Assembly (NCBI RefSeq): GCF_017741815.1
Contig: NZ_JAGHMF010000031.1
Span: 1-64,000, forward strand
DNA: 64,000 nt
DNA from: Rhizobium sp. 16-488-2b
Lineage (GTDB): Bacteria; Pseudomonadota; Alphaproteobacteria; Rhizobiales; Rhizobiaceae
Direction of reading: 5' to 3'
Part shown: one piece after another, positions 26,901 through 35,525 of the stretch
Position numbering within the stretch: position 1 is the first letter of the stretch
Layout of the letters: each line of letters starts with the position of its first letter
Notes under the pieces: model-generated
What the model was told of the DNA's origin: nothing
Databases searched by the model: none
What the model saw: only the letters and a program-made list of their open reading frames with translations
Position numbers and translations under genes: made by a program

Positions 26901-29080
26901 CGGCGTTCAGATTCATCGCCGTGCCGTCTGCCTTCGAACAACAGATGATCCACGATGAGCTGGAACTCTACGAGGATCTGTTGACAAAGGTGGACAGCGA
27001 GGACCGCGTCTCGCGCAAGCGCCTCGAGCGGCTGAAGGAAGGCTTGCAGGAACGTCTGGAAGGGCTTGCGACCCGCAAGGATGATCTGCTCACCATCGCC
27101 GAAATCGGTGTCGATCAGATCATCGTCGATGAGGCGCAGGAATTCCGCAAGCTTTCCTTCCCCACAAACATGAGCACTTTGAAGGGTATCGACCCGAACG
27201 GCTCGCAGCGCGCCTGGGACCTCTATGTAAAGTCTCGCTACATCGAGACCAAAAACCCCGGCCGGGCGCTCGTGCTTGCCTCGGGCACGCCGATCACCAA
27301 CACGCTCGGCGAGATGTTCTCGATCCAGCGCCTGCTCGGCCATGCAGCGCTGCTCGAGCGCGGGCTGCACGAGTTCGATGCCTGGGCGTCCTGCTTCGGC
27401 GATACCACGACCGAGCTGGAGATCCAACCGTCCGGTAAATACAAGCCGGTCAGCCGCTTCGCGAGTTTTGTCAATGTCCCGGAACTGATCGCCATGTTCC
27501 GAGCCTTTGCTGATGTCGTCCTGCCTGCGGATCTCCGCGAGTACGTCAAGGTGCCGGATATCTCCACGGGTCGACGGCAGATCCTCACAGCAAAGCCGAC
27601 GCCTGCCTTCAAGGCCTATCAGCAGATCCTCGATGCCCGCATCAAGGCGATCGAGATGCGCGAGGGGCCGGCGCAGCCCGGCGACGATATCCTGCTCTCG
27701 GTCATCACCGACGGCCGCCATGCGGCGATCGATCTCCGCCTCGTGATACCGGCCAACGACAACGAGGAGGCCAATAAGCTCAACCTTCTCGTCCGCAATG
27801 CCTTCCGGATCTGGAAGGAGACGAGCGACGATACCTACGTCCGGCCGGACGAAAAACCCTTCGAGCTGCCGGGTGCCGCGCAGATGATCTTTAGCGATCT
27901 TGGAACCATCAACGTCGAGAAAACTCGCGGCTTTTCGGCCTACCGCTGGATCCGTGACGAGCTCGTGCGGCTCGGTGTTCCCTCGTCCGAAATCGCCTTC
28001 ATGCAGGACTACAAGAAGACCGAGGCCAAGCAGCGGCTGTTCGCTGACGTGCGCGCCGGCCGAATTCGGTTCCTGATCGGATCGTCGGAGACGATGGGAA
28101 CCGGTGTCAACGCCCAGCTCCGGCTCAAGGCGTTGCATCACCTCGACGTGCCGTGGTTGCCGTCGCACATCGAACAGCGCGAAGGCCGCATCGTCCGGCA
28201 GGGCAACCAGCATGATGTCGTCGACATTTTCGCCTACGCCACTGAGGGCAGTCTCGACGCTTCCATGTGGCAGAACAACGAGCGAAAGGCCCGCTTCATC
28301 GCCGCCGCGCTGAGCGGAGATACCTCGATCCGCCGGCTCGAAGACCTCGGTGAAGGGCAGGCCAACCAGTTCGCGATGGCCAAGGCGATCGCTTCCGGCG
28401 ACGAGCGGCTGATGCAGAAGGCTGGCCTTGAGGCCGATATCGCGCGACTGGAAAGGCTGCGCGCCGCGCATGACGATGACCAGTACGCGGTCCGTCGGCA
28501 GATGCGCGATGCCGAGCGTGACATCGAGGTCTCAACCCGTTGCATCTCAGAGATCGACCAGGACATCCAGCGCCTTGTTCCGACAGGCGGTGATGCCTTC
28601 GCCATGACCGTGCTGGGCAAGGTCCACCATGAGCGTAAGGAGGCCGGTCGCGCGCTGATGAAGGAAATCCTCACGCTCCTCCAGCTCCAGCAAGAGGGCA
28701 AGGTACACCTCGCATCCATTGGCGGCTTCGATCTCGCCTACGACGGCGAGCGCTTCGGAAAGGGTGACGGGTATCGCTACGCCACCACGCTCCAGCGCAC
28801 TGGTGCCGCCTACGAGATCGATCTTGCGGTCACCGTCACCCCGCTCGGCGCGATTTCCCGCCTCGAGCACGCGCTCGACGGTTTCGAAGAGGAGCGGGAG
28901 CGCTATCGCCATCGTCTGGATGAAGCGCACCGGCGGCTTGCCTCCTATCGTTCCCGCGAAGGCGGCACCTTCGCCTTCGCCGACGAACTTGCGGAAAAGC
29001 GCCGACAGCTTCGCGACGTCGACGATGCTCTTGCAACCGCGTCCGCTCAGAACGACGACGCCCCGGCGGAGGCTGCTTGA
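23975..29080 (+). CDS. Giant N6-adenine methylase / SF2 helicase fusion
   Basis: 1,701-aa protein. The N-terminal third holds an adenine methyltransferase core: LEPGVGTGLF (SAM site, about residue 190-200) and NPPFSD (catalytic motif IV, about 260). The middle and C-terminal parts form an SF2 helicase: VGAGKTMTM Walker A (about 895), IIVDEAQEF as DEAQ box (about 1050), and GSSETMGTGVNAQ with HIEQREGRIVRQGN as motifs V-VI. A coiled tail ends the protein. Similar fusions occur on alphaproteobacterial plasmids and in phage P1 DarB-like proteins, where they shield incoming DNA from restriction. That role here is inferred. Confidence 0.88.
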   Translation: MSNNPFTLDVFGGSALSSGLGLGVTAFGVFDTVAANDDDPEPPPPSPAPALPVATIEHPVPRRQGNRCNFYLDDADRGLAASWKDRARVNVAAILIASNIEKQDRPATPKEQAQLVRFTGFGASELANGMFRRPGELDFRKGWSELGGSLESAVSDADYTSLARCTQYAHFTPEFIIRAIWSGLQRMGWRGGRVLEPGVGTGLFPALMPAALRDRTFLTGVELDPVTARIVKLLQPKARIINGDFVRTDLAPIYDLAIGNPPFSDRIVRSDRTYRSLGLRLHDYFIARSIDLLKPGALAAFVTSSGTMDKADPTAREHIAKTADLIAAIRLPEGSFRQDAGTDVVVDLLFFRKRKVGEPTSDLAWLDLEELRPESEDEGAIRINRWFARHPGFVLGDHALTSGPFGETYTCRPRAEEDLQAALLQAIRLLPEGRYDGEPTAIDIDLEDELGEIIDLRPENRQIREGSFFIDIKRGLLQMVGGSPQAVNVRKGRSGEGLSEKHVGMIKKLIPIRDAVREVLKAQEQDRPWRDLQVRLRVAWSSFVRDFGPINHTTVSITEDESGEMREAHRRPNLQPFLDDPDCWLVASIEDYDLDTDTAKPGPIFSERVIAPPAPPEITSAADALAVVLNERGRVDIEHIAELLHRNADAVVDELGDAIFRDPADGSWQTSDAYLSGPVRTKLAEAEAAAALDPVFGRNVRALQAVQPADLRPSDITARLGAPWIPASDVVAFVKEMMGAEIRIHHMPELGSWTVEARQLGLTAAGTSEWGTSRRYAGELLADALNSRVPQIFDIFKDVGGERRVLNVVDTEAARDKLQKIRQAFQNWVWTDPDRTDRLARVYNDRFNNIAPRKFDGSHLKLPGTSGAFVLYGHQKRGIWRIISSGSTYLAHAVGAGKTMTMAAAIMEQRRLGLIAKAMLVVPGHCLAQAAREFLALYPNARILVADETNFTKDKRARFLSRAATATWDAIIITHSAFRFIAVPSAFEQQMIHDELELYEDLLTKVDSEDRVSRKRLERLKEGLQERLEGLATRKDDLLTIAEIGVDQIIVDEAQEFRKLSFPTNMSTLKGIDPNGSQRAWDLYVKSRYIETKNPGRALVLASGTPITNTLGEMFSIQRLLGHAALLERGLHEFDAWASCFGDTTTELEIQPSGKYKPVSRFASFVNVPELIAMFRAFADVVLPADLREYVKVPDISTGRRQILTAKPTPAFKAYQQILDARIKAIEMREGPAQPGDDILLSVITDGRHAAIDLRLVIPANDNEEANKLNLLVRNAFRIWKETSDDTYVRPDEKPFELPGAAQMIFSDLGTINVEKTRGFSAYRWIRDELVRLGVPSSEIAFMQDYKKTEAKQRLFADVRAGRIRFLIGSSETMGTGVNAQLRLKALHHLDVPWLPSHIEQREGRIVRQGNQHDVVDIFAYATEGSLDASMWQNNERKARFIAAALSGDTSIRRLEDLGEGQANQFAMAKAIASGDERLMQKAGLEADIARLERLRAAHDDDQYAVRRQMRDAERDIEVSTRCISEIDQDIQRLVPTGGDAFAMTVLGKVHHERKEAGRALMKEILTLLQLQQEGKVHLASIGGFDLAYDGERFGKGDGYRYATTLQRTGAAYEIDLAVTVTPLGAISRLEHALDGFEEERERYRHRLDEAHRRLASYRSREGGTFAFADELAEKRRQLRDVDDALATASAQNDDAPAEAA

Positions 29081-29099
29081 TCTGGATCAGCGGTTTTGA

Positions 29100-29130
29100 T
29101 GCAACGCAGCATTTGCATAGCTGCGTTGCA
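29100..29130. promoter_or_regulatory. Perfect inverted repeat upstream of the candidate small RNA
   Basis: TGCAACGCAG, eleven bases, CTGCGTTGCA: a 10-bp perfect dyad starting 20 bases after the methylase/helicase stop. It may be an operator for the small RNA that follows, in line with LysR-type control (VtlR, LsrB) of AbcR RNAs in relatives. It could also act as a terminator, but no T tract follows. Confidence 0.5.
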
Positions 29131-29175
29131 CAATATTTGCTTTCCTTCCGATCGAAATTTGAGCATAGTGCTCAC

Positions 29176-29291
29176 AGCTGATGCACATGGCGGATTTCCT
29201 CCCAGTGCCGCCGCAGCAGCTGTTCCCCTCTGGAGGTTTAAATTACCTTCACATCTAAAGGGCCCGAGTTTTCTCGTGGCCCTCTTTTTTT
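29176..29291 (+). ncRNA. Candidate trans-acting small RNA, AbcR (alpha-r15)-like
   Basis: A 115-base AT/GC-mixed segment with no open frame lies between a promoter-like region (CATAGT near 29164) and a strong Rho-independent terminator (stem AGGGCCCGAG / CTCG-T-GGCCCT at 29259-29283 with one bulge, then seven T at 29285-29291). It holds two exposed anti-Shine-Dalgarno-like tracts, TTCCTCCCAG and TTCCCCTCT, a hallmark of AbcR RNAs that silence ABC transporter binding-protein messages in rhizobia. Length (about 115 nt) fits. The exact 5' end and family are my inference from memory of the pattern. Confidence 0.5.
29259..29291 (+). terminator. Rho-independent terminator
   Basis: Ten-pair stem with one bulged T, TTTT loop and a seven-T tract. 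It ends the candidate small RNA and would also stop read-through from the methylase/helicase gene. Confidence 0.85.
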
Positions 29292-29754
29292 GTCCTGATT
29301 TTCGGCCTGTCGATGCGACGCCCATGACGTTCGCGTCGCCGACGGCCTCACCGCGCTCAGGACATCAGCTCGACACGCTCGATCGTTTGGATCAGTCGCG
29401 CTCTCGCATCCTCCGGGTGGTTCAGGACAGTCACGACGTCGGAGAGGCTTGAATCCTCCAAAAAGTGTGAGCGGCAGCGTCCCGAAGGATGGAGGACCAA
29501 TAGAAGGAGGAGGAAAAAGAAACCGGTCGCTGACCGGTCCGACCGTCGCCGCTCGCGCTCAACCGCCGCCTCCGCATCCCGGCCCCTCGACCTGCGCAGG
29601 GCTGTCAGCCCCGCGTGTCCTTCGCGGCAGGGACGCTCGGCCGCAGTTGCGCCGGCCCGCCCGCCCTGCGGTCCGGGAGGTGTCTTCGAAAGAAATGAAG
29701 ACAGGAAGGACCGGCAAGAGAGCCGCGTCCCGCATCCCGGAGAAGGAAAATCCC
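29292..29754 (+). other. Long leader before parB-like gene
   Basis: 463 bases without a gene I can support. It holds several GC-rich dyads (for example ACCGGTC-GCT-GACCGGT near 29522) and a purine-rich GGAGGAGGAAAAAG stretch. The frame of the ParB-like gene stays open upstream to 29449, but composition and the family start argue for initiation at 29755. Confidence 0.5.
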
Positions 29755-31509
29755 ATGCACATCATGAAGGTCGATCCGCGCTCGTTGAAGGACAACCCGG
29801 ACAACACCCGCCAGTCCAAATCCACTCCCCAAGCCGATGCCCTGTTGCTCGCCACGATCAAAGCCGTCGGCATCATCCAGCCGCCTGTCATCTTTCCGGA
29901 GGTCGGTGGCGGGAACGGCTACGTCATCGAAGCTGGCCATCGGCGCACCCGTATGGCCATTGCCGCAGGCCTCGAAGAGATCGAGGTTCTCGTCGTCGAA
30001 GCCGCTAACGACAATGGCGCCATGCGGTCGATGGTCGAGAACATTGCCAGGGAGCCGCTCAACCCCGTCGACCAGTGGCGCGGCATCGAACGCTTGATAG
30101 CGCTCGACTGGACCGAGGAAGCAATTGCAGTCGCGCTTGCCCTGCCCGTCCGGCAGATTCGCAAGTTGCGCCTGCTCGCCAACGTCTTGCCGGCAATGCT
30201 CGACCAGATGGCGCTCGGCGACATGCCGAACGAGCAGCAGCTTCGGACGATCGCGGCGGCACACCTCGATGAGCAGAAGGAGGTCTGGAAGGCGCACAAG
30301 CCGAAGAAGGGCCAGCCTGCCACGTGGTTCCAGATCGCCAACGCGCTGAGCAAGACCCGCATGTATGCAAAGGATGCGAGCTTCGGCGACGATCTCAAGG
30401 AAGCCTACGGCATCGAATGGATCGAGGATCTGTTTGCCCCCGCCAATGAGGACAGCCGCTATACCACCAACGTCGAAGCCTATCTCGGCGCCCAGCAGGA
30501 ATGGATGACGAACAATCTGCCCAAGAAGGGCGTGATCGCCGAGGTTACGCAATGGGGCGAGGCGAAGCTGCCGCAGAAGGCAAGCCGCGTCTATGGCAAG
30601 CCAAGTAAGGGCGACCACACCGCCATATACCTCGATCGGAACGGCAAGGTTCAGACCGTGCACTACCGGATGCCGGAGGAAAAGAAGACCGGGGGGAAGG
30701 GAGCGCTCGTTGGAGGTGGTGCCACCGCTGGCGACGATGTGACCGACGCGCCGAAGCAGCGACCTGATGTCACGCAAAAGGGCCACGACATGATCGGTGA
30801 CCTCAGGACCGACGCGCTGCACGAGGCGCTCGCCCGCGCACCGATCGAGGACGATACGCTGACGGCGCTCCTCGTGCTCGCTTTTGCCGGCCTGAATGTC
30901 CGGGTCGACTCCGGTGCAAACGACACCGTCTTCGGTCCGAAGCGGTTTGCGCGCCATGCGGTTCGGCTGCTCGACGGCGACGGCAAGCTGTCCTTCGACA
31001 TCGACACGTTGCGGATTGCCGCCCGCACGATGCTGGTCGATGTGCTCTCTTGCCGCCGCGGCATGTCGAACAGCGGTATCGTCTCGCGCATTGCCGGCGA
31101 GGCCATCGGTGCGGATGGATATCTCCCGAACATGGGCACGGAGGACTTCCTGCTTTGCCTGTCGCGGCAGGCGCTTGAGACGTCGTGCAAGGATATCGCG
31201 GTTCTGCCGCGCCCAAAGGTCCGCGAGACCCGTGCCGCCCTCGTCGAGCACTTCAAGGAAGGGCATTTCGTCCATCCGGCAGCCCTGTTCGCTCCCGATC
31301 CGAAGGAACTTTCCGGACTGCTCAAGCAAGGCGAGATCGTCGAAGAGGAGGACACCGTCACCTCCGACGAAGCGACGGATGGTCTTGTAGACGAGCTTGC
31401 GGGCGGCAGGGTTGCCGGCGATGCGGCCGATCTCGACGTTGCCGATCCGCAGGTCGGTGACGACGCCGCCGACGAGGACGAAGCCGCCTACGGGATTGCG
31501 GCCGAATAG
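29755..31509 (+). CDS. ParB-like nuclease/partition-domain protein
   Basis: 584-aa protein with an N-terminal ParB/Sulfiredoxin-like domain (about 1-110: DNPDNTRQSK, AVGIIQPPVIF, YVIEAGHRRTRMAIAAG, MVENIAREPLNPVDQWRGI) and an HTH-like stretch (EEAIAVALALPVRQIRKLRLL). The long C-terminal part is poorly characterised and ends in a very acidic tail. The AGHRR box is canonical. It stands alone without parA, as is usual for this accessory ParB of rhizobial plasmids; the replicon's own RepABC genes would lie elsewhere. AGAAGGAAAA precedes the chosen ATG. Confidence 0.82.
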   Translation: MHIMKVDPRSLKDNPDNTRQSKSTPQADALLLATIKAVGIIQPPVIFPEVGGGNGYVIEAGHRRTRMAIAAGLEEIEVLVVEAANDNGAMRSMVENIAREPLNPVDQWRGIERLIALDWTEEAIAVALALPVRQIRKLRLLANVLPAMLDQMALGDMPNEQQLRTIAAAHLDEQKEVWKAHKPKKGQPATWFQIANALSKTRMYAKDASFGDDLKEAYGIEWIEDLFAPANEDSRYTTNVEAYLGAQQEWMTNNLPKKGVIAEVTQWGEAKLPQKASRVYGKPSKGDHTAIYLDRNGKVQTVHYRMPEEKKTGGKGALVGGGATAGDDVTDAPKQRPDVTQKGHDMIGDLRTDALHEALARAPIEDDTLTALLVLAFAGLNVRVDSGANDTVFGPKRFARHAVRLLDGDGKLSFDIDTLRIAARTMLVDVLSCRRGMSNSGIVSRIAGEAIGADGYLPNMGTEDFLLCLSRQALETSCKDIAVLPRPKVRETRAALVEHFKEGHFVHPAALFAPDPKELSGLLKQGEIVEEEDTVTSDEATDGLVDELAGGRVAGDAADLDVADPQVGDDAADEDEAAYGIAAE

Positions 31510-31540
31510 CCACCCTCCCCTTTTCATCCGATCGACACCC

Positions 31541-31564
31541 CGCCGCCGGCCATCACCGGCGGCG
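31541..31564 (+). terminator. Hairpin after ParB-like gene
   Basis: Perfect 9-bp GC stem (CGCCGCCGG / CCGGCGGCG) with a six-base loop, 31 bases after the stop. No T tract; terminator or leader structure for the next gene. Confidence 0.4.
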
Positions 31565-31605
31565 GTCTCGTCTCCATCAACAGCAGAATTTCAAGGAGAT
31601 AACTG

Positions 31606-32082
31606 ATGTCTGCGTCCCTGATCTATGACCTCGCTCCGATCGGCTCCATCGTCGCCTGGTCCGACGGCAACCCTCGCCCGCCCGAGCGTTTCAAGAAGAA
31701 GCTGGCTGCCTGGCAGACCCGAAACAGCAGCGGCCGCCTGATCCGCAAGGAAGGTCCGCGCCAATCCGGCAACTACGCCTCGCCGGGGTATTTCACGCTG
31801 CATGAGGCGGATTTTGGCGGCAGGAATACCGTCGTCATGCGCATTCACCGAACCTTCGGTCTCGATTCCGATCTGACCTTCAAGGTTCTGGAGCGCCCCG
31901 CGCTCGGTTCTATCCGCCTCTTCGATCGCGCTGGTGCGAACGCGGAGCTCGTCCATCTCGCCGACCATCGCGAAGCGGCCGTGGCCTGGCTGAAACAACA
32001 CGGATATCCGAACGCTGTCCTCGGGGAGGTGACCGCCGACGAGGTTGCGGCTGCTCATGTCGAAGGGAGAGTTGCCGCATGA
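31606..32082 (+). CDS. Plasmid protein of unknown function
   Basis: 158-aa soluble protein beginning MSASLIYDLAPIGSIVAWSDG. I do not recognise a domain. The ATG follows CAAGGAG, and its stop overlaps the start of the next gene by four bases (ATGA), so the three genes 31606-33304 form one translationally coupled unit downstream of the ParB-like gene. Confidence 0.75.
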   Translation: MSASLIYDLAPIGSIVAWSDGNPRPPERFKKKLAAWQTRNSSGRLIRKEGPRQSGNYASPGYFTLHEADFGGRNTVVMRIHRTFGLDSDLTFKVLERPALGSIRLFDRAGANAELVHLADHREAAVAWLKQHGYPNAVLGEVTADEVAAAHVEGRVAA

Positions 32083-32972
32083 GCACGCCCGATCTTCAAT
32101 ACGACATGGTTCCGACCGCCGACGACGCGGCGGTGGAATTCGGCGTTAGCGCGGCAGGCTTTCCGGTCGCCCGGATCGCCGATATCCTCCTGGCAATGGT
32201 GCCGGCGCGTGATGGCGTCAGCTTCCTCGCCAGCGCCTGGCGGATCATCCGTCCACTTTCAGAGCTGACGCGGGAGGATTTCCACGGTCACGAAGGCCGC
32301 CTTGAAGATGAGGCGGCGTTTCGCACCCGTGTGGTCGAGACCGCACGGCACAAGCGCGAACTTTCCGATCTCGGGCGGATCCTGACCCGTATTGCGACGA
32401 ATACGCCATGGGGTCCGTCGCAGCTCGCGACCATCTATGCCGAGGGGATTGTCTCCCATATGACGGCCGGCCATGGCGGGTTTCATCTGTCGGCCGAGCG
32501 GAATCTGCGGGTGTCTTCCTTATTGCGAAAATCCTCGCCCTGGTACGAGGAGGATGCCGAATGGGCCATCGTCGCTCACAGCTTCCCGGACCTGTTCACG
32601 GCCTATGAGCGCAAATGTGCCGAGGAGACGATCCGCAACAGCTGGCCGTCGGCCTGGGAGGCGATCCACGGCCGCGAACTGGCGCCCGGCCAATCCAGGA
32701 CAAAGGACCGGGACGCCTTCGAGAGCGAGCATGCCCGTGACTGGATTGTGATCTCCGCGGTCTTTTCCAGCCACCATGCCGACATGACGGAGGTGATTGC
32801 CACACCGGGCGGCATCCGGGACCACCGCGCCGATGAACGGCGCTTTCTCGTGCCGAGCTGCGAATACGCAACCCGCGGGCCATTTCGCTTCGTCATCGAA
32901 GAGCGGCGTCACGCTGTCTATGACGGCCCTTCGGACTTCATCGGCTGGCGGCAGCGGAGGACCGGAGCATGA
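32079..32972 (+). CDS. DUF7007-like plasmid protein
   Basis: 297-aa protein. The centre resembles DUF7007 (WGPSQLATIYAEGIVSHMTAGHGGFHLSAERN, then WYEEDAEWAIVAHSFPDLFTAYE), which is known from plasmids and phages but has no assigned function. ATGA overlaps join it to both neighbours. Confidence 0.75.
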   Translation: MSTPDLQYDMVPTADDAAVEFGVSAAGFPVARIADILLAMVPARDGVSFLASAWRIIRPLSELTREDFHGHEGRLEDEAAFRTRVVETARHKRELSDLGRILTRIATNTPWGPSQLATIYAEGIVSHMTAGHGGFHLSAERNLRVSSLLRKSSPWYEEDAEWAIVAHSFPDLFTAYERKCAEETIRNSWPSAWEAIHGRELAPGQSRTKDRDAFESEHARDWIVISAVFSSHHADMTEVIATPGGIRDHRADERRFLVPSCEYATRGPFRFVIEERRHAVYDGPSDFIGWRQRRTGA

Positions 32973-33304
32973 ACCCGGTCAATCCGTGGGTGCTCCTTTC
33001 ACGTATGGAGGTGGCGCGGCGCGAAACGCGCCATCACCTCGATCTCGTCCATCGGCAGATCGCCGCGCGCGCCGAGCGCCTGGCCGTAACCGAGAAAGCG
33101 AAAGCCAGGAACCGTAGGCACAAGCGCTCCGGCTCGCGATGGAGCCGGTCCGATGAGGTGCTGTTGCAGGATCACGTCGATCGGCTGACCTTCGGGCGTC
33201 GTGGCGAAATCGAGGCGCTCGCCCGGAAGCTGGAGCGTCAGGATCGCGCCATCACCACGATGCGGCTGAAGCTCGGCGAAGTTGCTTGGCGACAGGCTGC
33301 ATGA
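32969..33304 (+). CDS. Small basic plasmid protein, unknown
   Basis: 111-aa, very rich in Arg and Lys, predicted mostly helical with no recognised domain. The ATGA overlap with the preceding gene supports it as real. The basic character suggests nucleic-acid binding, but nothing more can be said. Confidence 0.65.
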   Translation: MNPVNPWVLLSRMEVARRETRHHLDLVHRQIAARAERLAVTEKAKARNRRHKRSGSRWSRSDEVLLQDHVDRLTFGRRGEIEALARKLERQDRAITTMRLKLGEVAWRQAA

Positions 33305-33697
33305 GAGGCGGTCGCCGGAGGCGTATTGGCGGAGAGCACATCCCGCGTGTCCGGCGAGGGTCTTTGCGAGGATGGCCATCGGTTTCGGCATTCGGTTTCG
33401 GGGTGCAAGTTCCAACCACGTGTCGGCCTGCCCTTCGTGTTCGTTGCGGTCTGAACCGGCGGTCGGTCGTTTCAATGCCGCTATCGCGCCGCGGAGCGGC
33501 CAGGACAGCCTCACTTCGCAAAGCGAGCCCGCGCCCTGCGCAGGGTGCCCCCGCTTGGCCGCAAGCCAGCTCTGCTTGCTCAGCCGTCCCGGACCTGTGA
33601 AAGCGCCCGTCCCTCGCCGGTTCCTTTTGACCGCACCGAAGGGCAGACCGGCACGAGCCGGAGCCGCTTCGGACGAAACCGAAGAAAGGAAACCGAT
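33305..33697 (+). other. Gene-free GC-rich leader
   Basis: 393 bases without a supported gene. A frame is open through it that would fuse to later genes, but start-site and composition evidence place those starts downstream. The segment has several short GC dyads, like other leaders in this block. Confidence 0.5.
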
Positions 33698-34285
33698 ATG
33701 GCCAAGCCCGCGACTTCCAACCGCTCGTCCGCTCGCGTCGTGCAGCTCCGCAAGGGCGCCACCCTCGAAATGGTCCGCCTCACCTGCCCCGACAGCGCGC
33801 AAGCCCTCAAGATCGCTGAGAGCTTCGGGACCGCCGTGGTCGACAGCGACGGGATCCGCGATGAGCATGAGCGGATGGTCACTGCGAGTTCGGCAAGCCT
33901 CGCCGAAGGTCTCGGTGAGAAAGCGATGCAGATCCATCTCCAACGCATCGTCGGCGCCTTCGTTGGATCAGCGCATGGCGCCGGTCAGTTCTACTCCCGC
34001 GCGGTATCGGAGGCCCGCGACGCCACAGCCAAGGCATCGAACGATGCCCGGGACGAGGATCTCGACGGCCCGGTCGGATATGACAGCGCCGCTCAGCGCA
34101 AGCGTGAGTTCGCAGCCGATATGGGCGTTCAGGCCCATGCGCTTCGGATGGCAGCCGAAGGCGCCGTCGCGGCCTACGAGCACGTGGTCGGTGAAACCTG
34201 GAAGCCGTTCGATCGCCCGGTCGACAATCCGGGCGCTTCACTTGACCGCAAAGCGGCCGATGCGCAAATGGCGGCGCTCGGCTGA
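33698..34285 (+). CDS. Plasmid protein of unknown function
   Basis: 195-aa soluble protein starting MAKPATSNRSSARVVQLRKG. Helical, rich in Ala, no domain that I recognise. The ATG follows GAAAGGAAACC. It is monocistronic, with a long leader before it and a terminator after it. Confidence 0.7.
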   Translation: MAKPATSNRSSARVVQLRKGATLEMVRLTCPDSAQALKIAESFGTAVVDSDGIRDEHERMVTASSASLAEGLGEKAMQIHLQRIVGAFVGSAHGAGQFYSRAVSEARDATAKASNDARDEDLDGPVGYDSAAQRKREFAADMGVQAHALRMAAEGAVAAYEHVVGETWKPFDRPVDNPGASLDRKAADAQMAALG

Positions 34286-34325
34286 AGCCATCGAGCGGGG
34301 CATCCGCCCCGCCCTCCTTTTTTAT
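34286..34325 (+). terminator. Terminator carrying AGCCATCGAG element, copy 2 of 3
   Basis: AGCCATCGAG at 34286-34295 leads into a perfect 7-bp stem GCGGGGC / GCCCCGC with an ATCC loop (34295-34312), then CCTCC and a run of T (34318-34324). It directly follows the stop codon, so here the element acts as a Rho-independent terminator. The 273 bases to the next gene hold no supported gene. Confidence 0.75.
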
Positions 34326-34598
34326 TCCGGATTGCGTCAGCCGGCTCCACTCCGGGGCCGGCCTTTCCGCATGTCCATGCCTGAGCCTACGGAAAGGCGG
34401 AGAAAGGAGTTGAGGAGATGGCCGATCGCGGCCCGTCCCTGTCGCCGGTCCTGCAGGAGCCGGCCTGTCGCCGCAACGGCTTCGCCGTCCTCCACGCTGT
34501 TCCGGCCGTTCCGGTGCCCTGCAGGCCATTCCGCTCCTGCCTTCGGACCTCCGCGACGGGCCGCGATCGGCGCGGCCCCGGAAAAGGAGATTTTGGAC

Positions 34599-35525
34599 AT
34601 GAGCAGGAAAGCCGAAGGCGAGCGAGCCGACATCTATACGAGGATTACCGACCGGATCGTCGCCGATCTGGAGAAAGGGGTTCGTCCCTGGATGAAGCCA
34701 TGGAATGCCGCGAACACCGAAAGTCGGATTACCCGGCCGCTACGGCACAACGGTCAGCCCTATTCGGGCATGAACGTGCTCCTCCTATGGTCCGAGGGGA
34801 TGGCGAGAGGGTTTACCTCTCCGATGTGGATGACCTTCAAGCAGGCGCTGGAGCTCGGCGCCGCGGTTCGCAAAGGCGAAACCGGCTCGACCGTCGTGTT
34901 CGCCAGCCGCTTCACCAAGGCGGAGACCGACCGCAACGGCAACGATGTCGACCGGGAAATTCCCTTTCTCAAGGCATATTCCGTTTTCAACGTTGACCAG
35001 ATCGACGGATTACCGGACCACTACTACCATCGTCCGACGCGAGCCCTCGATCCGGTTGATCGGATTGAAAATGCCGATCGTTTCTTCCGCAACACAGGGG
35101 CGGTCATCCGGCATGGCGGATCACAGGCATATTACTCCCCGGCGACCGACCACATCCAGATGCCGCCGTTCGAGAACTTTCGCGATGCGCCTTCCTATGT
35201 GGCGACCCTCAGCCATGAGAGCGTGCATTGGGTCGGCGCCCCGCTTCGGCTGAACAGGGATCTCAGCCGTTATCACAAGGATCGATCCGAACGCGCCCGC
35301 GAAGAGCTGATCGCCGAACTCGGTAGCTGCTTCTTATGCGCCGATCTCGGTATCGCTCCGGAGCTGGAGCCGCGACCGGATCACGCCTCGTACCTTCAAT
35401 CCTGGTTGAAGGTTCTTTCAAATGACAGGCGTGCCATCTTCCAGGCGGCGGCGCATGCGCAGCGCGCTGTTACCTATCTTCACGATCTGCAGGGTACGAC
35501 GGAAAACGCAAGCAAGGCAGCTTGA
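34599..35525 (+). CDS. ardC: ArdC-like antirestriction protein
   Basis: 308-aa protein with an N-terminal ssDNA-binding ArdC domain (about 1-130: DIYTRITDRIVADLEKGVRPWMKPW, RPLRHNGQPYSGMNVLLLW) and a C-terminal zincin-like metallopeptidase domain with HESVHW at about residue 207-212 and a later Glu-rich EELIAELGS. ArdC proteins protect plasmid DNA from restriction during conjugative entry. The ATG at 34599 follows AAAAGGAGA. The open frame runs on far upstream through two other genes, but that extension is not coding. Confidence 0.9.
   Translation: MSRKAEGERADIYTRITDRIVADLEKGVRPWMKPWNAANTESRITRPLRHNGQPYSGMNVLLLWSEGMARGFTSPMWMTFKQALELGAAVRKGETGSTVVFASRFTKAETDRNGNDVDREIPFLKAYSVFNVDQIDGLPDHYYHRPTRALDPVDRIENADRFFRNTGAVIRHGGSQAYYSPATDHIQMPPFENFRDAPSYVATLSHESVHWVGAPLRLNRDLSRYHKDRSERAREELIAELGSCFLCADLGIAPELEPRPDHASYLQSWLKVLSNDRRAIFQAAAHAQRAVTYLHDLQGTTENASKAA

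Noticed and set aside
26855..28471. 538-aa open frame antisense to the methylase/helicase gene
   Set aside because: Helicase motifs on the plus strand are intact; this is a shadow frame.
33282..35525. A single 747-aa protein ending in the ArdC domain
   Set aside because: The upstream part overlaps another gene in a different frame and crosses a terminator at 34295-34325; ArdC starts at 34599 with a good ribosome site.
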